Of a stretch of DNA of 64,000 nucleotides, positions 34,506-42,342 are shown piece by piece; within the stretch, counting starts at the first letter, position 1, and each line of letters opens with the position of its first letter. This DNA comes from Puia dinghuensis (GTDB lineage: Bacteria > Bacteroidota > Bacteroidia > Chitinophagales > Chitinophagaceae): assembly GCF_014642875.1 (NCBI RefSeq), contig NZ_BMJC01000002.1, forward strand, positions 930,001-994,000, read 5' to 3'. The notes beneath the pieces are model-generated. The model was not told the origin of the DNA. It searched no databases and saw nothing but the letters and a program-made list of their open reading frames with translations. Position numbers and translations under genes: made by a program.

Positions 34506-35945
34506 ATGAACCAATCGTTAAAAATACTGCACCTCGAAGACCTGGAAGCGGATGCCGAAATGGTCGACCGGGTATTGCGAAAAGCAAAATTCAACTTTGA
34601 GAAAAGAGTAGTCATCGATCGGGAGGGGTTTGTCCGGCAGCTGCGCGAATTCCAGCCGGATGTCATCCTTTCCGATCATTCCCTGCCGTCCTTTAATTCC
34701 AGCGAAGCGCTTCGCATCAGCAGGGAAGAAGCCGTCGACACCCCCTTCATCCTGGTCACGGCCACTGTCTCGGAAGAATATGCCGTCAGCGTCATCAAGG
34801 AAGGTGCCAGTGATTATATATTAAAAGACCGGCTCGAGCGGCTGCCCAACGCTATTCAGAATGCGCTGGATAAGGGCCGGATGGAGAACGAGCGCCGCCA
34901 GGCCGACGAGGCCTTACGCTCTTCCGAACAGAAATATAAATTATTGTTCGAAAAAAATCCTATGCCCATGTGGATGGTCTCCCAGAAAAGCCTGAGCATC
35001 ATTGCCGTCAATGAAGCGGCCATCACGCACTATGGTTATACCCGGGAAGAGTTTCTGTCGATGAACACCGGAAGGTTATGGAATGGCGGAAGCCCGGGTC
35101 TCTACCTGTCGGGTATCTGGAAGCATCAGAAAAAGGATGGCGCCACCATCGACGTGGAAGTGATTTCCCACGATATGGTGCATGAGCAGGAGCCCGTTAT
35201 CCTAATCCTTGCCAACGACATCACCGAGAAGCTTCGGGCGGAAGCGGAACTTGCCAGGCAGGCAGATATTCAGCAGAAGCTGATCACGCAAACCAGCATC
35301 CAGGTGCAGGAGCGGGAAAGGGAAGAGATCGGCAAGGAACTGCACGACAACATCAACCAGATACTTGCCGCCACCAAATTGTACCTGGATGTCGTGCTGA
35401 AAGAAATAGGGGAGCACGAGCAGAAGGATATCCTGCAAAAGGGCTATCGCAACCTGAATTTCGCCATGGAAGAGATTCGCCAGCTCTCCCAGTCCCTCGT
35501 AGCTCCAACCCTAGGCGGTATGGGCCTGGACCAGGCCCTATACAAGCTCATCGACAATCTTCCGTCCACCACCTCCCTGCAGCTGACCCTGGATACCGAA
35601 GGATGGCTCGGGGATATAGCAGATGACAGCCTGAAACTAACCTGCTACCGCATAGTACAAGTGCAGCTGAACAATATCATCAAACACGCAAAAGCCAAAA
35701 AGGCGACTATCCGCCTCAGGAAAACGGATAACCTCGAACTGACCATACAGGACGATGGCATCGGTTTCAATCCCGAAAAAAGGATCCCGGGCATCGGGCT
35801 GCGGAATATCCGAAACCGGGTAGGTTATTACAACGGGCAGATGAAAGTGCAGTCCGCGCCGGGACAAGGGTGTATCCTCACCGTGAGTATTCCCTTATCA
35901 TCGCAGACTAAGCTGGTGGAACCTGTCCTAGCGAATCACGAGTAA
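34506..35945 (+). CDS. REC-PAS-HisKA_3 hybrid histidine kinase
   Basis: A ~479-residue soluble protein: receiver domain (HLEDLEADAEMVDRVL, Asp in VILSDHSLP, Lys in YILKDR), a PAS domain (KNPMPMWMVSQKSLSIIAVN), then the NarL-type kinase core EREREEIGKELHDNINQILA with the phosphorylatable His, and an ATPase domain (IVQVQLNNIIKHAK, DDGIGFNP, GIGLRNIRNRV). The ATG at 34506 is preferred to a TTG at 34497. Normally such kinases feed a LuxR-type regulator; none is adjacent. The last 18 bp overlap the convergent glycosidase gene. Confidence 0.9.
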   Translation: MNQSLKILHLEDLEADAEMVDRVLRKAKFNFEKRVVIDREGFVRQLREFQPDVILSDHSLPSFNSSEALRISREEAVDTPFILVTATVSEEYAVSVIKEGASDYILKDRLERLPNAIQNALDKGRMENERRQADEALRSSEQKYKLLFEKNPMPMWMVSQKSLSIIAVNEAAITHYGYTREEFLSMNTGRLWNGGSPGLYLSGIWKHQKKDGATIDVEVISHDMVHEQEPVILILANDITEKLRAEAELARQADIQQKLITQTSIQVQEREREEIGKELHDNINQILAATKLYLDVVLKEIGEHEQKDILQKGYRNLNFAMEEIRQLSQSLVAPTLGGMGLDQALYKLIDNLPSTTSLQLTLDTEGWLGDIADDSLKLTCYRIVQVQLNNIIKHAKAKKATIRLRKTDNLELTIQDDGIGFNPEKRIPGIGLRNIRNRVGYYNGQMKVQSAPGQGCILTVSIPLSSQTKLVEPVLANHE

Positions 35946-38879
35946 CCAGCCCCTGCCTTTTCCAACAGGGATGCGATCGCCGGGTGTGAAGTGTTGTGCC
36001 GGCTGGAAATGTGCTATGGCCGGAGCTTCAATGATGGCGTGGGTTTTGTCGATGCCCAGCCGTTGCCAGTCGATCTCCAGGTTCACCGTCGTGTCCTCAG
36101 CCGCCCAGGATGCCAATGCAACCAGCACGGCGCCGGGTTTTTGATATACGGTTGCCGGGATAGCGGGATTGCCTGTTCTTACGGGACAGTTAGGGCTCCA
36201 ATAACCGATGAGCTTTGTGCCTTGCATCCCAAAATTGTCCCAGGCCTTCCAGATGGGCCGGGGGTCGGCATTGTCCGACCAGGGCATCCGGTTGGTCATC
36301 CCATAGACCATACCCCGCCAGGGATTACCACCGCCCTGGAGCATTTCTCCCATCAGGCCAAAGGGGATACCGCTCACCTCGGTAAGGAAGAAATCGGGTG
36401 AGTTCTTTTCATAATCGAAATATTCCCCAAACCACAGACGATTGAGATAGGGGAAATGCTCCATATACAGGTTGGCGCTGTTGTTGTATCCATCACGGGG
36501 ATTAAATTGATTAGCCGAATGGAGATCGATGATGCCGGGATGTCCGTCCTGCGTGAGGACCCGTTTGATCCGTTTCATGGTGATACGGTCAAAGGCGACG
36601 TCGTCGAGGTAAATGCCATCGATACCGACATGCTGAACGAGCCAGTTCATTCCTTCGACATAGTAGTTGTGCCATCTATTCATGCCGCTGTTGATGATAG
36701 CAGCGTCTTTGATTTCCGGTACGAACCAGCCGGGGATGTAATCATCCGTCCGCAGATGTTCCTGCAGCCAGGAGAACCCTTTGCCGGGGCCTGGCGAATA
36801 AATCTCGCCCGCGAGGCTGCGCAGGGCGAAAGTCTCATAGGCATGGTCGGATAATTCCCGCACCGTGTTATAGATCTTTACCTTCAGGCCAAGCCGATGG
36901 GCAGTGTCGATAAAACCTTTCATCCTTTTCCACTCGATGAAGGGATAGTTGATCCAGGGGTTGATTGGCGTGGCATGATGGATGTTGACCACCGTGGCGC
37001 CGGTGGCTTTTATCGAATCGAGGTTGTCGTATTTATGATAAAAGCGGGTAGCCCATTGGAAATCGGTGTTGAGGGGATGGAATGGAGTGATCAGCAGGTT
37101 GAAATTGTAATACAGCGTATCGCCTTTTTTTAGACTCCGCGCACCGCTATAGTTGTGGGCCAGCATAGACTTACCCTTGATGCCGATGTCGATGCCGCCC
37201 TTGTCGCCGTTGGCCCAGGAAAGCGGGGCTATCAGCGGTTTTTGGAGGTAGAAGTTAGTATTGAGCGGGCGGACGTAGTGTTCGTCGCGAAGAGAGTATT
37301 GCAGTCCGCCGTTGACGGCGCCGATCCAGGCCCCATCCTGGTTCTTATGTGCGACGTCCCATTTCCAGTGGTACATACTGTCAGGACGATAGCCGCCCTT
37401 TTGCCCCAGTCCCATCATATAGGTCGCCATTTCCTTTTGGAATGGGATGTGCATGACGATGTCTTTGAGGTCGATATCCTGTAAGGCCGTCACCTTTACG
37501 GTATAAGCCAGGAAGCCGTCGAATTCCAGCGAGCCGGTGACATCCATCCGCAGCTGGTCTGAGACGCTGGATGCCTGCCATTTCACGGTGCCGGGGGATT
37601 GTTCGGTGAATCGCAGACCCCCGGCTTTTAACCGGATGTCCTTCCCATCGGACTGTTTGAAGAAATGAAAGTGGATATTTTCTGCGAGCAGATTGTTGGG
37701 GGTCGATGTAATATCCGTCATTTCGGAGGTGAAATACGTTTGGATCTGTTCGGGATAGCCTTGCTGGTTGAGGACGATCTTCCGACCCAGGAGACTGATA
37801 AGCGTATCCCCCTGGATGGTGAGCGGGGTATAGGGAGCGATGACGGTGTTCTCCTGTGCAAGGGTGGAATTTAGCCATTTGAGGCGGGTCATCTTCGCAG
37901 GCGTACCCGCTCCCCCGTCGGCGACAAGGTGGTTACTAACGGTGAGGTGGATGTGTACCACCTGCGGAGTGGTGTTTTTGGCGGTGATAGTGACGGCCCC
38001 GGTATAGTCGCCGGGTGTGGCGGTAGCGGGGATATCGATACCACACCAGAGAGCCTGTACCTGGCCTGCGGGGATGTCTACCACTTTGGTGAAGGGTTTT
38101 CCGTCGTAGGTGACGCCGGTGGTATTGATGCAGGTGCTGTTGAACGGCCCGCTAAAATGGAGTCGTACGTCATCGAGGTCTTTCAGCGCATAGAGCCCTA
38201 TTTGATAAGCGCAATATTCGCCCTTGCCGGCAGTGATGGTCAGCGTGCCCGCCGGACCTTTTTTTATCCAGCGAAGGGGAAGATCATTGCGCATCCGGAT
38301 GGAATGATCGCGGTCTTCGGGGAAGACGAGAAAGGTTTTTGTGGGATATTTTGCTTTGAGCGCGGTGGTTTCCTGTGCTGTCGCGATCACCTCCATGGGA
38401 TAAAAGCTGTTGAAATCGTCAATAGATTGGAAGCCGGTGACTGTGCAGTTGACGGGTGCGTTGGTGGGTATAGCTGCGGTGGTGTCGGGCTGCCGGTAGA
38501 CGCCTTTGGGATAATTGCTACGACCTTCGTTGCGATAGGGCAGGTAATAGACATAATAGAGGCCTTTGCCGGAGACGGGTTGGAAGAACAGCTCGCCGGA
38601 TTCACGGCTAACCGGGCCGATGGTCGCCAGCATGATGCGGGCACCGGTTGCGGCATCCTGGATAATGATGCGATGGACAAAAGGATCGGCGACGGGCAGG
38701 CGCCAGGGGATGTTCGCATGGGCGACAGGGCCAGAGCCGTCGAAGCGAAGGACAGCCCGATGGTTACCGAGGGAATCGGGGTTCCAGCAGTTGGGGCAGG
38801 AGGTGTAAGGTATCTGCTGGGTCCGGGCAGCAATAGACAGAAGGAGGAATAACAGGAATGGAAAGCTCGTTTTTTGCAT
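35928..38879 (-). CDS. Large exported glycosidase-type protein (DUF6067-like)
   Basis: A 983-residue protein with a signal peptide (MQKTSFPFLLFLLLSIAA), several N-terminal beta-sandwich domains and a C-terminal TIM-barrel containing an acidic strand, GIDGIYLDDVAFDR, that resembles catalytic regions of clan-D-like glycosidases. It also has MPWSDNADPRPIWKAWDNFG and a small C-terminal beta domain. This is the pattern of Bacteroidota 'glycoside hydrolase domain' proteins without an assigned GH family, so the substrate is unknown. ATG 38879 is chosen because the longer frame to 38993 lacks a signal peptide at its start. It overlaps the convergent kinase gene by 18 bp. Confidence 0.7.
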   Translation of the reverse strand: MQKTSFPFLLFLLLSIAARTQQIPYTSCPNCWNPDSLGNHRAVLRFDGSGPVAHANIPWRLPVADPFVHRIIIQDAATGARIMLATIGPVSRESGELFFQPVSGKGLYYVYYLPYRNEGRSNYPKGVYRQPDTTAAIPTNAPVNCTVTGFQSIDDFNSFYPMEVIATAQETTALKAKYPTKTFLVFPEDRDHSIRMRNDLPLRWIKKGPAGTLTITAGKGEYCAYQIGLYALKDLDDVRLHFSGPFNSTCINTTGVTYDGKPFTKVVDIPAGQVQALWCGIDIPATATPGDYTGAVTITAKNTTPQVVHIHLTVSNHLVADGGAGTPAKMTRLKWLNSTLAQENTVIAPYTPLTIQGDTLISLLGRKIVLNQQGYPEQIQTYFTSEMTDITSTPNNLLAENIHFHFFKQSDGKDIRLKAGGLRFTEQSPGTVKWQASSVSDQLRMDVTGSLEFDGFLAYTVKVTALQDIDLKDIVMHIPFQKEMATYMMGLGQKGGYRPDSMYHWKWDVAHKNQDGAWIGAVNGGLQYSLRDEHYVRPLNTNFYLQKPLIAPLSWANGDKGGIDIGIKGKSMLAHNYSGARSLKKGDTLYYNFNLLITPFHPLNTDFQWATRFYHKYDNLDSIKATGATVVNIHHATPINPWINYPFIEWKRMKGFIDTAHRLGLKVKIYNTVRELSDHAYETFALRSLAGEIYSPGPGKGFSWLQEHLRTDDYIPGWFVPEIKDAAIINSGMNRWHNYYVEGMNWLVQHVGIDGIYLDDVAFDRITMKRIKRVLTQDGHPGIIDLHSANQFNPRDGYNNSANLYMEHFPYLNRLWFGEYFDYEKNSPDFFLTEVSGIPFGLMGEMLQGGGNPWRGMVYGMTNRMPWSDNADPRPIWKAWDNFGMQGTKLIGYWSPNCPVRTGNPAIPATVYQKPGAVLVALASWAAEDTTVNLEIDWQRLGIDKTHAIIEAPAIAHFQPAQHFTPGDRIPVGKGRGWLLVIR

Positions 38880-38958
38880 GGGTCGAAGGTAAGGGATGAA
38901 ATTGATTTTTGTCCCGATCGTACGCCTGGTTGTCCTCCTTATTGCTCCGCGGCCGGCA

Positions 38959-38966
38959 TAGCTTTG
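38959..38966 (+). promoter_or_regulatory. TAnnTTTG-type -7 box for the DJ-1 gene
   Basis: TAGCTTTG, an exact consensus match, 16 nt before the ATG at 38983. It overlaps the left arm of a perfect hairpin. Candidate TTG -33 triplets lie at 38930 and 38942, neither at ideal spacing. Confidence 0.35.
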
Positions 38967-38981
38967 CGGAAATAGCAAAGC
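38961..38981 (+). promoter_or_regulatory. Perfect 7-bp hairpin abutting a start codon
   Basis: GCTTTGC, seven bases, GCAAAGC. It ends one base before the ATG of the DJ-1 gene. As DNA it overlaps the promoter-like box; as RNA it could hinder ribosome access if transcription began further upstream. Confidence 0.45.
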
Positions 38982-38982
38982 C

Positions 38983-39627
38983 ATGCGAACCATTCTTTTA
39001 CTGTCAACATTTTTCCTTGTTGTTACAAGCCTCCGGGCCCAGCAGACCGTTTGTTTTTATCTGCAGGACGGCGTCGAGGTGCTGGATTTTGCCGGCCCGA
39101 TGGAAGTATTTTCGAATGCCGGTTTCAAGGTCTTTACCGTCTCCCGGAAAAAAGACCCCATCACCGCGCAGGGTATCCTGAAGATTGTGCCGGACTATAG
39201 TATCGACGACGCGCCACCGGCCGATATCCTCGCCTTTTTTGGCGGTAATGCCGGTGCTGCAGCAAAGGATGATGCTGTCATCGCCTGGATAAAACAGCGG
39301 CGGCCTGCGACACAGTATTTCTTCTCCGTCTGTACGGGCGCTTTCATCATGGGGAAGGCGGGTCTCCTCGACAGCCTTAGCGCCACTACCTATCATTCCT
39401 ACATCGGGGCGCTGCAGGAAGCGCTGCCGAAAACCCGCGTTCTGGCGAATGTCCGGTATATCGATAATGGGCATGTGATCACTACTGCGGGGATATCCGC
39501 GGGGATCGACGGGGCATTGCATCTCGTCGCAAAGCTGAAGGGGGAAGCTGCGGCAAAGGAGGTAGCGGCTGCCATGGAATATGAAAGCTGGGCGCCCGAT
39601 AAGGGACTGGTGCTGGCCGGAAACTAA
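38983..39627 (+). CDS. Exported DJ-1/PfpI-family protein
   Basis: This 214-residue protein has a signal peptide (MRTILLLSTFFLVVTSLRA) and one DJ-1/PfpI domain: VEVLDFAGPMEVFSNAG, FFGGNAGAA, and the nucleophile elbow FSVCTGAFIMGKAG with Cys at about residue 117. It is close to the isocyanide-hydratase/AraC-N-terminal branch rather than to proteases. Export is unusual for this mostly cytoplasmic family; the Cys may act in a glyoxalase-like or chaperone reaction, but that cannot be read. It stands alone, divergent from the large glycosidase gene. Confidence 0.82.
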   Translation: MRTILLLSTFFLVVTSLRAQQTVCFYLQDGVEVLDFAGPMEVFSNAGFKVFTVSRKKDPITAQGILKIVPDYSIDDAPPADILAFFGGNAGAAAKDDAVIAWIKQRRPATQYFFSVCTGAFIMGKAGLLDSLSATTYHSYIGALQEALPKTRVLANVRYIDNGHVITTAGISAGIDGALHLVAKLKGEAAAKEVAAAMEYESWAPDKGLVLAGN

Positions 39628-39640
39628 GTTTATTCTTAGT
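39623..39640 (+). terminator. Stem-loop spanning the DJ-1 stop codon
   Basis: ACTAAG, TTTATT, CTTAGT: a 6-bp stem containing the TAA stop, followed by GC-rich DNA rather than a T-run. It could be a weak terminator or an mRNA 3'-end stabiliser. Confidence 0.35.
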
Positions 39641-39693
39641 GCCGGCGCTGGCCGGGCGGTGAGCGCAGCAGCGAAATTGCCCCCCGATTGGAG

Positions 39694-39701
39694 TATCTTT
39701 G
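39694..39701 (+). promoter_or_regulatory. TAnnTTTG-type -7 box for the ATP-grasp gene
   Basis: TATCTTTG lies nine bases before the ATG at 39711. TTG triplets lie at 39677 and 39688, neither at the usual -33 spacing. It implies a very short mRNA leader. Confidence 0.4.
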
Positions 39702-39710
39702 ACGTTACTT

Positions 39711-40703
39711 ATGGCACCTATCGCAATCTACCACGAACATCCTGACTGGTTCAAGCCGCTTTTCGCAGAGCTTAGCAACAGGAATATCCCTTATATCCGG
39801 GTCAACCCGGCTGCCCATCAATTCGCCATCGAAGCGCCGGCGCCTGATTACGCTCTTTTCTTCAACCGGATGAGCCCATCGGCTTATCTGCGGGATGGAG
39901 TCCAGGGCATCTTTTATACACTGAACTATCTTAAACACCTGGAATATCACGGCATCCCGACGGTGAACGGATATAAGGCGTTTGTATTTGAGACCTCTAA
40001 AGCCCTCCAGCTGGAGCTGATGCAGTCCCTCGGGATAAATTATCCGAAGGCGCGCGTCGTCAACCATCCTTCGCAATTGCTTGCAGCGGTAGACGGGTTG
40101 CGTTTCCCCGTAGTGGTAAAAGCCAACATCGGCGGCAGCGGCGCAGGCATCACCAAGTATCACACCCTGGAAGACCTGCAGGCGGCCGTCGAAGAGGGGG
40201 CAATTTCTTTCGGCATCGATCATACAGCATTGTTACAGGAATTCATCCCTGCGCGCGGAGGCTATATCACCCGCGTCGAAACGCTGGGCGGTAAGTTCCT
40301 TTATGCTATCCGCGTTTATCTCACCGGCGATACCTTCAATCTCTGCCCGGCCGATATCTGCCAGACCAGCACGGGTGTCGAACTGGTGCGGAATGCCTGC
40401 GCCATCGAAGCGCCCAAAAACGGCCTGAAAGTGGAAGGCTATGCACCGCCGCCGGCCGTCATCAAAGCCGTCGAGACCATCGTACAGCATTCCGGCATCG
40501 ATGTCGGGGGCATCGAATATATCATCGACGATCGGGATGGGGAGCTGCTATATTATGATGTCAATGCACTATCCAATTTTGTAGCTGATGCCATCAACGT
40601 CATAGGGTTCAACCCGCATCAGCGGCTGGTCGACTACCTGGTGGAGCGGGCAGGGGCGCAACGGGATACAAGAGTAAAAAATATTCAAAGCGTAGCATTA
40701 TGA
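39711..40703 (+). CDS. ATP-grasp (RimK-like) ligase
   Basis: A 330-residue protein with an N-terminal pre-ATP-grasp domain (YHEHPDWFKPL), the ATP-grasp core (FPVVVKANIGGSGAGITKY, ~133-151; LLQEFIPARGGYITRVE; GIEYIIDDRDGELLYYDVNA) with the metal-binding Asp/Asn at the end, and a C-terminal helix. It resembles RimK/glutamate-ligase-like enzymes that form amide or peptide bonds with ATP. The ATG at 39711 is used; the TTG at 39699 lies in the promoter-like box. It overlaps the flavin monooxygenase gene as ATGA. The substrate is unknown. Confidence 0.85.
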   Translation: MAPIAIYHEHPDWFKPLFAELSNRNIPYIRVNPAAHQFAIEAPAPDYALFFNRMSPSAYLRDGVQGIFYTLNYLKHLEYHGIPTVNGYKAFVFETSKALQLELMQSLGINYPKARVVNHPSQLLAAVDGLRFPVVVKANIGGSGAGITKYHTLEDLQAAVEEGAISFGIDHTALLQEFIPARGGYITRVETLGGKFLYAIRVYLTGDTFNLCPADICQTSTGVELVRNACAIEAPKNGLKVEGYAPPPAVIKAVETIVQHSGIDVGGIEYIIDDRDGELLYYDVNALSNFVADAINVIGFNPHQRLVDYLVERAGAQRDTRVKNIQSVAL

Positions 40704-41740
40704 GATACGGCTATTGGATGCCTGTTTTTGGCGGCTGGCTGCGCAACGTAGCCGATGAGAACATGGAGCCCACCTGGGATTATGTAAAGAAGCTGGCGAT
40801 ACGCAGCGAAGCCATCGGGTTCGATCTTTCCCTCATCGCCGAACTCAACCTCAATGATATTAAAGGCGAAGAGGCGCCTTCGCTGGATGCCTGGTCGACG
40901 GCTGCCGCCCTGGCCGCGGTCACTCAAAAACAAGAGTTGATGGTCGCGGTGCGGCCCACCTTTCATAATCCTGCCCTGCTGGCCAAACAGGCGGCCAATA
41001 TCGATCATATCAGCAAGGGCCGGCTTTCCCTGAATGTCGTCTCATCCTGGTGGCGGGATGAGGCTACCAAATATGGCGTAGGGTTCGAACAACATGACGA
41101 CCGGTATGCGCGGACGGCAGAATGGCTGACAGTATTGAATGGAGTTTGGGAGCAGGACGGGTTCAGCTATAGCGGCAAATATTACCGGGTGGACAACAAC
41201 ACCCTGCAACCAAAGCCGATATCCAGCGTCTCGCGGCCAAGACCCTTTATGTATGCCGGCGGAGAGTCGGAGACGGCGAAAGATCTCATTTCCTCCACCT
41301 GTGACGGCTATGTCATGCATGGCGACGAACCGGCTACCATCGGCCGGCGCATCGCAGATATGAAAGCGCGCAGGGAGAAGAAAGGACTACCACCCATGCA
41401 GTTTGGTGTGGCCGCTTACAGTATTATTCGCAACAGCGATACCGAGGTGAAGAAGGAATTAGAGCGTATTACCAATGTACAACCGGGCAGCCCCGGCTAT
41501 CACAACTACCAGCAATGGCTGGCCGGGACGCAGTTGGAACAGAAAGTTTCGTTGGAGGATTATTCCGTCTCCAACCGCGGCCTGCGCTCAGGGCTTGTCG
41601 GCACTCCGGCAAGGGTGGAGGACCGCATCGGGGAATTTGCCGCGGAAGGGGTAGATTTCTTCCTGCTCCAGTGCAGTCCCCAGTTGGAAGAAATGGAGCG
41701 TTTTGCCGAGACCATCATTCGCAAAGAAGTCGTCGCATAG
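40700..41740 (+). CDS. LLM-class FMN-dependent monooxygenase (SsuD-like)
   Basis: This 346-residue luciferase-like TIM barrel has an alkanesulfonate-monooxygenase pattern: MRYGYWMPVFGGWLRN, AVRPTFHNPALLAKQAANID, RLSLNVVSSWWRDEATKYG, FMYAGGESETAKDL and GTPARVEDRI. It is an FMNH2-dependent oxygenase for a sulfonate or other small molecule. It is translationally coupled to the ATP-grasp gene, so both probably act on one compound. No flavin reductase gene is adjacent. Its last 181 bp are read in antisense by the sugar-transferase frame. Confidence 0.88.
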   Translation: MRYGYWMPVFGGWLRNVADENMEPTWDYVKKLAIRSEAIGFDLSLIAELNLNDIKGEEAPSLDAWSTAAALAAVTQKQELMVAVRPTFHNPALLAKQAANIDHISKGRLSLNVVSSWWRDEATKYGVGFEQHDDRYARTAEWLTVLNGVWEQDGFSYSGKYYRVDNNTLQPKPISSVSRPRPFMYAGGESETAKDLISSTCDGYVMHGDEPATIGRRIADMKARREKKGLPPMQFGVAAYSIIRNSDTEVKKELERITNVQPGSPGYHNYQQWLAGTQLEQKVSLEDYSVSNRGLRSGLVGTPARVEDRIGEFAAEGVDFFLLQCSPQLEEMERFAETIIRKEVVA

Positions 41741-42291
41741 GAGGCAGAAGGCCGCCACCGCGGAAAAAGCCGGCGGAAGGTGGTCCACAGGATACGCATA
41801 TCCAGGGCAAAACTCCTGTTGTTGACATAAAAAGCATCCCAATGATAGCGCTGGGAAAGGGTGTTCACGTCGCAAGCAATGCCATGTAATCCTTTTGCCT
41901 GAGCCATTCCCGTTATCCCGGGTTTTACTTTCTCCCGCAGCGCGGGGTAAAGGACAATGGCCGCCCACCGCTGACAGTCGGCCGGCATGTAGGGCCTTGG
42001 GCCCACCAGGCTCATCGAGCCAAGGAATACGTTAAAGAATTGCGGCAATTCGTCCAGGTGGGACAGCCGGAGCCAGCTACCCAGTGCCGTGACACGGCCA
42101 TCGATCATACTACGCAACTTGTAGCAGGAAAAAAGTTTTCCGTCCTTCCCTACCCTTTTTTGTACAAAGAATACCGGGCCGGAAGAATCCCGCTTGATAA
42201 GCCAGGCCAACAGGGGTAACAGCCAGCTCAGGATGCCCGCGATGACGATGGTGGAAACAATCAGGTCGAATGCTCTTTTAATCATTATCAT
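41560..42291 (-). CDS. Polyprenyl-phosphate sugar transferase with antisense-derived tail
   Basis: A 243-residue frame. Residues ~1-182 form a monotopic phosphoglycosyl transferase of the WcaJ/PglC type: hydrophobic N-terminal segment, GPVFFVQKRVGKDGK, YKLRSM, LDELPQFFNV, SLVGPRP and KPGITGMAQ. It starts undecaprenyl-linked glycan synthesis by moving sugar-1-phosphate to the carrier lipid. The stretch between YKLRSM and LDELPQ is shorter than usual. After FRRLFPRW the remaining ~60 residues are simply the antisense of the monooxygenase 3' end and look unrelated to the family, so the native stop was probably lost. The active-site Asp-Glu pair is kept. Confidence 0.82.
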   Translation of the reverse strand: MIMIKRAFDLIVSTIVIAGILSWLLPLLAWLIKRDSSGPVFFVQKRVGKDGKLFSCYKLRSMIDGRVTALGSWLRLSHLDELPQFFNVFLGSMSLVGPRPYMPADCQRWAAIVLYPALREKVKPGITGMAQAKGLHGIACDVNTLSQRYHWDAFYVNNRSFALDMRILWTTFRRLFPRWRPSASYATTSLRMMVSAKRSISSNWGLHWSRKKSTPSAANSPMRSSTLAGVPTSPERRPRLETE

Positions 42292-42342
42292 AATAAACGC
42301 GGGCAGCCTGGCCGCGGTTGCCCGGGAGGTCGCCTCCGGCGC

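Noticed and set aside
41740-41760. Frameshift splitting the sugar transferase from its true C-terminus
   Set aside because: The core reads through to the family's usual end in one frame; only the extra tail is foreign, so stop loss explains it better than a frameshift.
42302-42341. GC-rich inverted repeats (GGAGG-TCG-CCTCC) between sugar transferase and GH106 genes
   Set aside because: Stems are short and not in the 30-bp format; possibly a weak structure but not enough to call a terminator or repeat copy.
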